This document shows positions 30,180 through 36,498 of a DNA stretch of 36,498 bases, in pieces (the stretch's first letter is position 1; every line of letters begins with the position of its first letter). Both the position numbers and the translations under genes were made by a program. Source of the stretch: Anaerolineaceae bacterium UBA5311 (lineage in GTDB: Bacteria > Chloroflexota > Anaerolineae > Anaerolineales > Anaerolineaceae); NCBI GenBank assembly GCA_002411175.1, contig DHRN01000030.1, positions 1 to 36,498 on the forward strand. The letters run 5' to 3'. The notes beneath the pieces were generated by a model, which did not search any database, was not told where the DNA came from, and worked only from the letters and a program-made list of their open reading frames with translations.

Positions 30180-31634
30180 ATGGACTACAAAGGGATCGTA
30201 ATACTTGGATTAGGACCAGCCAACGCAGACAACCTTACCCGGGAGGCGTGGAATTGGCTGTCGCGGCTTGACGAAATTTGGGTGCGCACCCGTTATCATC
30301 CGGTTCTCTCAGAATTGCAAGAGAATTTGCTCATTCACAGCTTCGACTCTGAAGATGAATACAATTCTTTTGATTTTGGCACCGAAATCGCCAAAAAAAT
30401 CATTAGCTTTGCCCAGGAACAAGGCAAGATCACTTACGCCGTCCCTGGCAGTCCCTTCATTTCCGAAGAAACCGTCCGACTGATCATGCGAGGCGTTGCA
30501 GGAAGCCAAATCCCGGTGCGTGTAATCGACGGGATGAGCTTTTTGGAGCCGGTTTGTTCCGCGCTGGGGCTTGACCCGCATCCAAAAATGGTTCTGACCG
30601 ATTCACTTTACCTCGCATCTCTCGAAATACCCTTTTTCCCGGCATCAGTACCTGCGATCATCTCCAACCTGAAGCCTGGATTGGAGGCAAGCGACCTAAA
30701 ACTCACCTTGATGAACAACTATCCAGACGAATACCCGGTCAAATTGATTCATAATGCCGGTTTGGCAGATGAACTGGTTGAAGAAATTCCGCTTTACATG
30801 CTCGATCAAAGTCTGCATACGGGTTTGATGAGTACACTCTACCTGCCTGCACGCGAAAATGGTCGCGGATTCGAAGATTTTCAACAGATTATTGCCCGCC
30901 TGCGCGCCCCGGATGGCTGCCCCTGGGACCGGGAGCAAACCCACCTCAGCTTGCGCCCATATCTGCTCCAGGAGAGCTACGAAGTGTTGGAAGCGCTCGA
31001 CGAGGAAAACCCTGATCACCTGGTGGAGGAATTGGGCGATTTGCTGCTGCAGATCGTGTTACACGCGCAAATCGCGACCGAAGAAGGGGATTTTAACATG
31101 ACCGATGTGCTGGCAACCGTTAGCGAAAAGATCGTGCGGCGTCATCCGCATGTTTTTAGCGAAGTGGAGGTCGAATCAGTTGACCGAGTTTTGCACAATT
31201 GGGAGCAAATCAAAGCCGAGGAACGCAAAGCCAAAGGCGAAGAGCGCAAGGGCATGCTTGATGGCATCCCGATCGCGCTGCCTGCCTTGACCCAGGCAGA
31301 CCAGATTCAACAACGCGCCAAACGAGTAGGCTTTGACTGGAAGACGATCGAGCCGGTAATCGCCAAGATTCATGAGGAATTGCAGGAGCTCAAAGAAGCG
31401 GAAACGCCGGAGAGAAAGCAATCTGAAGCCGGAGATGTCTTGTTTGCGGTAGTCAACCTGCTGCGCTGGCTGGATATCGACCCCGAGATGGCGCTGCGGG
31501 AAACCAACGCCCGTTTTCGCAAACGGTTTGGTTATATTGAAGAACAGGCTGCAAACCAAGGCAAGCACGTGGAAGATTTCAGCTTTGAAGAGCTTGACGC
31601 CCTTTGGGAAGAAGCGAAACATCAAAAATCGTAG
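30180..31634 (+). CDS. mazG: Tetrapyrrole methylase-like domain fused to MazG nucleotide pyrophosphohydrolase
   Basis: MazG hydrolyses nucleoside triphosphates to monophosphates and cleans the pool of abnormal nucleotides. The 484-residue protein has an N-terminal methylase-like domain (about 1-220; GLGPANADNLTREAW, AVPGSPFISEETV) and a MazG domain (about 225-484) with GCPWDREQTHLSL, LLQESYEVLEAL and VEELGDLLLQIVLHAQ metal-binding acidic helices. The layout resembles B. subtilis YabN. The methylase half keeps the fold motifs but its activity is unproven in the family. ATG 30180 is chosen because AGGTG sits just upstream. An in-frame GTG six bases earlier has no site. Confidence 0.93.
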   Translation: MDYKGIVILGLGPANADNLTREAWNWLSRLDEIWVRTRYHPVLSELQENLLIHSFDSEDEYNSFDFGTEIAKKIISFAQEQGKITYAVPGSPFISEETVRLIMRGVAGSQIPVRVIDGMSFLEPVCSALGLDPHPKMVLTDSLYLASLEIPFFPASVPAIISNLKPGLEASDLKLTLMNNYPDEYPVKLIHNAGLADELVEEIPLYMLDQSLHTGLMSTLYLPARENGRGFEDFQQIIARLRAPDGCPWDREQTHLSLRPYLLQESYEVLEALDEENPDHLVEELGDLLLQIVLHAQIATEEGDFNMTDVLATVSEKIVRRHPHVFSEVEVESVDRVLHNWEQIKAEERKAKGEERKGMLDGIPIALPALTQADQIQQRAKRVGFDWKTIEPVIAKIHEELQELKEAETPERKQSEAGDVLFAVVNLLRWLDIDPEMALRETNARFRKRFGYIEEQAANQGKHVEDFSFEELDALWEEAKHQKS

Positions 31635-31669
31635 ATACTGATGCAGCGAATGGGCGTGCCCCATTCAGG

Positions 31670-32056
31670 ACGGCGTGGCAACCACGAGCAGGGACCAGGG
31701 AACAGGGAATAGGGAATAGGGAACAGGAACTTGGTTTTGTCATCCTGAGCCTCTTTTGCGAAGGATCTTGTCGATTGGAAGGGCAAGGTCCTTATGAATT
31801 ACATTTAAGAAATGCTTGTCCCGTTCCGGCGAAGCCATCCTTTCGCGGGAAGGCGTGGCAGCCGCAAGCAGGGACCAGGAAACAGGGAACAGGGAATAGG
31901 AAGTGGGTTTTGTCATCCTGAGCCTCTTTTACGCAGTACTCTTCGAGTGCGAAGGATCTTGCCAATCGGAAAGGTAAGACCCATATGAATTATTCTTTAC
32001 GAAGTGATTGTCCCGTTCCGGCGAAGCCATCCTTTCGCGGGAAGGCGTGGCAGCCG
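31670..32056 (+). repeat. Dispersed modular repeat, two tandem 192-bp units (copies B1 and B2)
   Basis: Module order in each unit: GGCGTGGCARCC, then heptamers of AGGGAAY type (five full heptamers plus a short sixth at 31691-31731; five, more degenerate, at 31870-31904), then GGTTTTGTCATCCTGAGCC with GCGAAGGATCTTG, then GTTCCGGCGAAGCCATCC. The 49 bases at 31816-31864 are identical to 32008-32056, an exact 192-bp period. B2 carries an extra segment (about 20 bp) containing ACTC-TTC-GAGT. The modules also occur near 12.6-13.0 kb and, inverted, at the window end. Confidence 0.9.
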
Positions 32057-32116
32057 TCCCCTACACAGCATTGAGAATTTCTGGCATCATGGCTGCGTTG
32101 CCTGCTGGAGATACAA

Positions 32117-32125
32117 TGATAAAAT
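32117..32125 (+). promoter_or_regulatory. Candidate extended -10 promoter of murJ
   Basis: TGATAAAAT (32117-32125) fits the extended -10 pattern used by other genes here. The best -35, TTGCCT (32099-32104), is only 15 bp away, so this is tentative. The box lies just beyond the repeat block and 19 bp before the murJ ATG. Confidence 0.45.
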
Positions 32126-32144
32126 ACACCTCACCGGAACAGCC

Positions 32145-33764
32145 ATGGATATGATTGACACTAACCCAAACCCACCCCAAACTGATACACGAACTGCCGG
32201 GCAGCAAATTGCCCGAGCGGCAACCACGGTTATGCTTGCCTATGTCTTTAGCACGTTGGTCGGTATTTTACGGGGGATGGTGATTTCCCACGCTTTTGGA
32301 ACCAGTATGGAGCTGGATGCTTACAACGCTGCCAACCGCGTCACCGAGCTGCTTTTCAACCTGACAGCCGGGGGCGCCCTGGGTTCGGCTTTTATCCCTA
32401 TGTTCACCGGTATGCTCACGCGCAAAAAAACCAAGGATGCCTGGAAGCTGGCATCCGGTGTGGTTAACGCGCTGCTGGTGATATTGATTGCAGTAACAGT
32501 GTTGATGTGGGTTTTTGCGCCGGTAATCGTAGACAAGATATTATTCTCGATGGTCGAAAATGCGAATCCGGAAATGCTGGAGTTGACTGTCAGGCTTTTA
32601 CGTATCATGCTGCCGACTGTGATCATTTTCGGGATCAGCGGGCTGGTGATGGGCACGCTCAATGCTCACCAGGTCTTCCTTTGGCCTGCTCTGGCGCCTG
32701 CGATGTACTCGTTAGGACTGATTGCCGGCACCTTGTTCCTGCCGGAATCGATGGGCGTGCAGCGCCTGGCAGTTGGCGCCGTGATCGGCGCTCTGGCGCA
32801 TCTGGCGCTGCAATTGCCCAGCCTGTTCCGTTTGCCAAATCGATTTTACGAGAGGGCGGCTGGTTTTAAGGATGCGGCTGTCCGCCAGGTCTTGAAACTG
32901 ATGCTCCCCCGTGTCTTTGGCGCGGGTATTGTTCAACTCAATTTTGTCGCCAACACGATCATCGGTCTCTCCTTGGGAGCCGGGTCTGCCAGCGCGCTCA
33001 CCTGGGCGTTTACCATTATGCTTATGCCCCAGGCTGCCATCGCCCAGTCTGCCGGCACAGCATCGCTGCCCACGCTTTCAGCTCAGGTAGAAATGGGGGA
33101 ATTCGACCAGTTCAAACAAACTCTATCGGGGATCATGCGGGTTATGCTGCTGCTGGCTTTGCCCGCGACTGTAGGCTTAACCTTATTGCGTGTGCCGATT
33201 GTTCGGGTTTTGTATGAACGGGGAAGTTTCGACGCGACCTCCACACAGTTGGTTGCCTGGGCGCTGCTTTGGTATGCGGTCGGGCTCACCGGTCACAGCC
33301 TGGTTGAGGTGCTCAGCCGGGCATACTATGCCATGCACGACACAAAAACTCCGGTGATTGTGGGCGTGGTCGCGATGACCGGGAACATCCTGCTCTCGCT
33401 GCTTTTTGCCTGGGCATTTGGCGAGATTGGCTGGCTGCCCCTGGGTGGTCTGGCTTTAGCGAACAGCCTGGCAACAGCAGTGGAATGCCTGGTTTTACTT
33501 CAGATTCTGCGGAAACGCCTGAAGGGGTTGGATGGCAAACAGATATTAAGGACCGCCTTGCAGGCATTGATCAGCAGTGCCGTTATGGGGCTGGTTTTAT
33601 TCGGATGGATCTCGTATTTTGGTGAACGAAACAAGTATATCGTGCTTGTTGGGGGGGTGATTATTGGTTTGGTCTCTTATACAATCATGCTCTGGCTTCA
33701 GAAAGTGCCGGAGTTCCTGTCGATCCTTTGGCGAATCAAGAGCAAGCTCGCTCGAAAAGGCTGA
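32145..33764 (+). CDS. murJ: Lipid II flippase MurJ (MviN family)
   Basis: MurJ moves lipid II across the membrane for peptidoglycan synthesis. From ATG 32145 it has 539 residues and about 14 membrane segments. Family features include the early VFSTLVGILRGMVISHAFG, the AYNAANRVTELLFNLTAGGAL stretch, SAFIPMF and the later MLLLALPATVGL and LVEVLSRAYYAMHDTKTP blocks. An upstream in-frame ATG at 32004 is rejected because its 47 extra residues are translated repeat DNA. It fits the peptidoglycan wall implied by the sortase. Confidence 0.93.
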   Translation: MDMIDTNPNPPQTDTRTAGQQIARAATTVMLAYVFSTLVGILRGMVISHAFGTSMELDAYNAANRVTELLFNLTAGGALGSAFIPMFTGMLTRKKTKDAWKLASGVVNALLVILIAVTVLMWVFAPVIVDKILFSMVENANPEMLELTVRLLRIMLPTVIIFGISGLVMGTLNAHQVFLWPALAPAMYSLGLIAGTLFLPESMGVQRLAVGAVIGALAHLALQLPSLFRLPNRFYERAAGFKDAAVRQVLKLMLPRVFGAGIVQLNFVANTIIGLSLGAGSASALTWAFTIMLMPQAAIAQSAGTASLPTLSAQVEMGEFDQFKQTLSGIMRVMLLLALPATVGLTLLRVPIVRVLYERGSFDATSTQLVAWALLWYAVGLTGHSLVEVLSRAYYAMHDTKTPVIVGVVAMTGNILLSLLFAWAFGEIGWLPLGGLALANSLATAVECLVLLQILRKRLKGLDGKQILRTALQALISSAVMGLVLFGWISYFGERNKYIVLVGGVIIGLVSYTIMLWLQKVPEFLSILWRIKSKLARKG

Positions 33765-33838
33765 AGATATTGTCAATGATCCAACCAGTTGGTTGGAAAA
33801 AAATCAGAATTCAAACAGAAAAATTTTTCAAATGCAGC

Positions 33839-34261
33839 TTAAAGATTGAAAATCACGAAGCCGGCTACACCGAGGTCATTATAGGGTTTGAAGCCGTGGA
33901 TCTGATACCAGGCGTGCAGGCGGGCATTTTCTGCTCCGGCATCGGTCATAAGCACGATTTGGCGAATTCCGGTCAGGTTTTTGAGCATGCCTGACATCAG
34001 TTTATCGCCGATGCCCTTGCCCTGAAAAGCAGGTTTGACCAAAATATCCTGGATGTAAGCAATTGTCTCGCCATCAGTGAGTGTGCGGATCAATCCTACA
34101 AGTTCATCCCCGTGCCTGGCGCTGATCACCAGGCTGCTTTTTGATATCGCGCGCAGTAATTTGGGCAAATCTTTGGTGTAGGCACTCCAGCCAACACTGG
34201 TATAAAGATCGAGCACCTGATGAGAAGTGAAATCTTTTTGATTGGTATAGGTAATATCCAT
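33839..34261 (-). CDS. GNAT family N-acetyltransferase
   Basis: A 140-residue single-domain acetyltransferase that would transfer an acetyl group from acetyl-CoA to an unknown amine. The acetyl-CoA loop is VKPAFQGKGIGDKLM (about residues 75-89), preceded by the strand AYIQDILV and followed by VLMTDAGAENARLHAWYQIHGF, the family's C-terminal region. AAGGAT precedes the ATG on the minus strand. It converges with murJ. The substrate cannot be read from the sequence. Confidence 0.88.
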   Translation of the reverse strand: MDITYTNQKDFTSHQVLDLYTSVGWSAYTKDLPKLLRAISKSSLVISARHGDELVGLIRTLTDGETIAYIQDILVKPAFQGKGIGDKLMSGMLKNLTGIRQIVLMTDAGAENARLHAWYQIHGFKPYNDLGVAGFVIFNL

Positions 34262-34437
34262 TTACATCCTTATTGTTGGAATATGGTGGCTGGTGCGAAA
34301 CCCAGCCTTAAGTTCCAATTTAATATTCAATTTGGCGCAGGCAATGGCGGGCATCCATTTGAGGAAGGTCGGATGGACGTGAGACTTTTTTCAGGGTTGC
34401 TCCATCTCTGCAACCGGAAAAAAGCGAGATGAGCGCA
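34262..34437. other. Intergenic region with a hairpin, no gene seen
   Basis: GGTTGC (34395-34400) pairs with GCAACC (34410-34415). Outside it T6 and A6 runs can extend the stem. Because the A run follows on the plus strand and the T run precedes, it does not read as a normal terminator in either direction. Nothing else was recognised. Confidence 0.4.
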
Positions 34438-34902
34438 TTAAGTCATCAGCAACCAGACAACGATGGCAATCCCAATGCCGAGCAGCATACCAACGACTGC
34501 TTCTGCCGGGGAATGACCGATAATCTCGCGCAGTTCCTTCATTTCCGCATCGTCGATTTTATGCTCTGAGACAACATTTCGCAAAATGTGATTAATTCGT
34601 TCGGCATGAAAGCCAGCCTGCCGGCGCACACCGGTCGCGTCGTAGACCACAATCCCTGTGGATGAGATCGCGAGAATGAACAGAGGGCTGTCCCAGCCCA
34701 GGGCGAGCCCGATGGCAGTAGTGACCGCACTCATCAACGCCGAGTGTGAAGAGGGCATGCCGCCGGCATTGATCAACAGTGCCCAGTCCCACCTTTTTGT
34801 GCGCATGAAGCCAACAGGTACTTTTATCAACTGAGCGATAATCCAACCCAGCATCGCTGAGATGGCGATTGGGCTCTTAAAGAAATCGAGCGGGTTACCC
34901 AT
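34438..34902 (-). CDS. Divergent PAP2 family membrane protein (DUF212)
   Basis: A 154-residue membrane protein related to acid phosphatase/vanadium haloperoxidase enzymes. Motifs are GGMPSSHSA (about residues 48-56) and GHSPAEAVVG (about 128-137), which match the family's Ser-His and His active-site motifs, with about four hydrophobic segments. It may dephosphorylate a lipid pyrophosphate, but the family is uncharacterised. Its start overlaps the xseB stop by one base, so it is in the xseA-xseB operon. Confidence 0.9.
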   Translation of the reverse strand: MGNPLDFFKSPIAISAMLGWIIAQLIKVPVGFMRTKRWDWALLINAGGMPSSHSALMSAVTTAIGLALGWDSPLFILAISSTGIVVYDATGVRRQAGFHAERINHILRNVVSEHKIDDAEMKELREIIGHSPAEAVVGMLLGIGIAIVVWLLMT

Positions 34903-35126
34903 TAAGACTCTTGGTCTATTTCCATATCAAGCGTGGGCTGACCGAGGATGTTTACACGTAACTGGGCTTTTTCGAGCAGTCTGGCACACTGGTCAGAAAG
35001 CTTTTTACCTTCTTCGTAGAGCTTGAGGGCTTCTTCCAGTGGTAATTCGTTGTTTTCAAGCCTGGTGATGATTTCCTGAAGAGCGAGAAAGGTGGCTTCA
35101 TAGCTGGTGGATTCTGTTCCAGTCAT
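34902..35126 (-). CDS. xseB: Exodeoxyribonuclease VII small subunit
   Basis: XseB forms helical antennas around XseA and is needed for ExoVII activity. It has 74 residues with the typical motif YEATFLALQEIITRLENNEL and PLEEALKLYEEGKKLSDQC. It starts one base after the xseA stop and overlaps the DUF212 start. Confidence 0.95.
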   Translation of the reverse strand: MTGTESTSYEATFLALQEIITRLENNELPLEEALKLYEEGKKLSDQCARLLEKAQLRVNILGQPTLDMEIDQES

Positions 35127-35127
35127 T

Positions 35128-36357
35128 TTACTCCTTGGATGTTGGATTCAACCTGGCGGGCACGCTGCCATCGATAAAACGGACGTTCACGGCTTGATTT
35201 GCCTGGGTCTGTTTTGACTGACTGACCAGCTGCCCACTCGTGGAATCGCTGATGATGGCGAAGCCGCGCCGGAGCACGGCATTGGGGCTGAGCGTTTCCA
35301 AACGGGCGATCAGGTTTTCCAGGTGGATGTTCATTTTTTGCAGGTGGATTTGCATCGTACGGTCGAGCCGTTGCCGCAGGATATCCATGGTTTGGATGGC
35401 GTTATTAACGCGCTGTATGGGGGAAAGACGGCGCAACCCGGCGTCAAGCAGCTCAAGCTGATGACTGCGCGTAGATATTATCTCTTCGATCGCATCTGCC
35501 AGGGTGACACGCGCATTTTGCAGCCCGATTGCGAGGTCGGTGATGGTAATCATGGTAACCAACTCCGCTGCGGCTGTGGGGGTTGGGGCGCGCAGATCGG
35601 CTACGAAATCGGCGATGGTGAAATCGGTCTCATGTCCCACCCCAGTCACTATCGGTATCCGGGAGGTGTAAATAGCCTGGGCGAGCGCTTCGCTGTTGAA
35701 TGCCCACAGGTCTTCGATCGAACCGCCCCCTCTCGCAAGCAGAATTACGTCGATATCAGGGATTCGGTTTAGCGTTAGCAGGGCATCCACCAGGCTGGCT
35801 GGGGCTTCCGCGCCCTGGACCAGGCTGGGAGCGACCGTCACCCGAGCCAGTGGCATGCGCCTGTTTAGCGTGTTTAGCATGTCCTGCAGTGCGGCGCCGG
35901 TTGCAGAAGTAACGATGCCAATGTGGCGTGAAAATTCAGGGATGGGTTTTTTGTGATCGGGATCAAAGAGCCCTTCGCTCTCAAGCTTGTTTTTTAGTCG
36001 CAGGTATTCCTGGTAGAGCAAACCTTCGCCAAGTGGCTGCATGCTGTCAACATAGAGCTGTGCCTGCCCGGCGTTGGCATAAAAACTCATATTGCCGTGC
36101 ACCTGCACGCCCTGACCATCCCTGGGGGAAAAATTCAGGCGAAAGGCTGCATTTTTCCACATTACACAGCGGATCTGGGCATCGGCATCTTTAAGCGTGA
36201 AATATAGATGCCCGGAGCGCGGCTGAGTGAAATTTGATATTTCCCCGCGCACCCAGACATCGCGCAGCACATCATCGGTTTCAAGCAGCTCGCGCAGGTA
36301 GCTGCTCAGAGCGGTTACGGTGAGAACCGGGGTTTGGTAAAAATCGAATACTTCCAT
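35128..36357 (-). CDS. xseA: Exodeoxyribonuclease VII large subunit
   Basis: XseA is the catalytic subunit that cuts single-stranded DNA into short acid-soluble pieces. From ATG 36357 it has 409 residues. The N-terminal OB fold is visible at VWVRGEISNFTQPRSGHLYF. The catalytic region has GIVTSATGAALQDML, LLARGGGSIEDLWAFNSE and GVGHETDFTIADFVADLRAPTPTAAAE in consecutive blocks, followed by a coiled coil. An in-frame start 57 bp upstream is rejected as outside the family. TATACT lies six bases before this ATG and no ribosome binding site is seen, so the mRNA may be leaderless. Confidence 0.95.
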   Translation of the reverse strand: MEVFDFYQTPVLTVTALSSYLRELLETDDVLRDVWVRGEISNFTQPRSGHLYFTLKDADAQIRCVMWKNAAFRLNFSPRDGQGVQVHGNMSFYANAGQAQLYVDSMQPLGEGLLYQEYLRLKNKLESEGLFDPDHKKPIPEFSRHIGIVTSATGAALQDMLNTLNRRMPLARVTVAPSLVQGAEAPASLVDALLTLNRIPDIDVILLARGGGSIEDLWAFNSEALAQAIYTSRIPIVTGVGHETDFTIADFVADLRAPTPTAAAELVTMITITDLAIGLQNARVTLADAIEEIISTRSHQLELLDAGLRRLSPIQRVNNAIQTMDILRQRLDRTMQIHLQKMNIHLENLIARLETLSPNAVLRRGFAIISDSTSGQLVSQSKQTQANQAVNVRFIDGSVPARLNPTSKE

Positions 36358-36363
36358 GCTTAA

Positions 36364-36369
36364 AGTATA
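36364..36369 (-). promoter_or_regulatory. xseA -10 box implying a leaderless mRNA
   Basis: TATACT on the minus strand is followed by TTAAGC and then the xseA ATG. A transcript starting seven bases after the box would begin at the ATG. The minus-strand YkgJ-like gene shows the same six-base spacing. Confidence 0.55.
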
Positions 36370-36440
36370 AGCGATTCTGCTTGCAATAGACCGACAAACA
36401 CCAGCAATTCTCAATATGGAAAAATCTGGTTATTTTTATG

Positions 36441-36498
36441 GTGTAGGGAACGGCTGCCACGCCGTCCCGAGAACCGCCGTAGGGCGTGACGTCTGTAC
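36441..36498 (-). repeat. Dispersed modular repeat, inverted copy C (cut by the window end)
   Basis: On the minus strand it reads GTACAGACGTCACGCC (36498 to 36483), a spacer, then GGGACGGCGTGGCAGCCG and TTCCCTACAC, ending near 36441. It matches copy A2 in the first part and the end of B2 in the last part, apart from one extra base in the palindrome. The window end cuts it. Confidence 0.85.

Larger units (their letters stand above)
31635..32144. other. Gene-free interval filled by modular repeats
   Basis: This 510-bp gap contains two tandem copies of a 192-bp composite repeat (about 31670-32056) and the upstream region of murJ. Open frames here come from repeat DNA. No RNA gene was recognised. 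Confidence 0.85.

Noticed and set aside
31691..31731. CRISPR-like short repeats
   Set aside because: Seven-base direct repeats without spacers or cas genes. This is a simple heptamer array.
32004..32144. 47-residue N-terminal extension of murJ
   Set aside because: It is translated repeat DNA. The conserved MurJ N-terminus begins after ATG 32145.
33781..33796. CCAACC-AGTT-GGTTGG hairpin as the murJ terminator
   Set aside because: It is followed by an A run on the plus strand and lacks a downstream T run on either strand, so it does not fit an intrinsic terminator.

Overview
The window is about 36.5 kb of a bacterial chromosome, dominated by the translation and transcription core: rpoB, the str, S10, spc and alpha operons, and rplM-rpsI. 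The likely source is a member of Chloroflexota, probably class Anaerolineae. This is an inference from the overall protein character, the zinc-binding forms of S4, S14 and L36, and a cell-wall sortase with its substrate (a monoderm-type envelope) beside an otherwise Gram-negative-looking gene set. No rRNA or tRNA gene is visible to settle it.

Layout. Positions 2-2555 hold the 3' end of a surface adhesin built from 110-residue repeats with an IPQTG sorting signal, followed by a class B sortase. Positions 2780-6742 hold rpoB under its own strong promoter, with no rplJ/rplL before it and no rpoC after it. Positions 6926-10350 hold rpsL-rpsG-fusA-rpsJ, with no tuf. The S10 operon is then interrupted at 10351-13257 by a strong terminator, an opposite-strand cysteine-rich (YkgJ-like) gene, an AAA/DUF4143 ATPase with its own operator-like promoter, and a block of modular intergenic repeats. 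A fresh extended -10 promoter at 13071-13099 restarts the cluster. From 13258 to 25049, rplC-D-W-B, rpsS, rplV, rpsC, rplP, rpmC, rpsQ, rplN-X-E, rpsZ, rpsH, rplF-R, rpsE, rpmD, rplO, secY, adk and map run tightly packed. A near-consensus promoter precedes rpmJ-rpsM-rpsK-rpsD-rpoA-rplQ-truA-rplM-rpsI (25142-29919), which ends at a terminator near 30027-30064. infA is not at its usual place.

The right end is mixed housekeeping: a methylase-MazG fusion (30180-31634), a second modular repeat block (31651-32060), murJ (32145-33764), then on the minus strand a GNAT acetyltransferase, and an xseA-xseB-DUF212 operon. The window ends inside another copy of the dispersed repeat.

The core genes make ribosomes, RNA polymerase subunits, the protein export channel and nucleotide supply in one co-regulated block. 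The unusual points are the split S10 operon, an acidic minisatellite-encoded tail on S17, a large RpoB insertion with an atypical rifampicin-site residue, palindromic sites around several promoters, and a modular dispersed repeat family. I found no CRISPR array, prophage, IS element or convincing new multigene defence system. The best candidates for something undescribed are the repeat family, the S17 tail and the operator-like promoter architecture.
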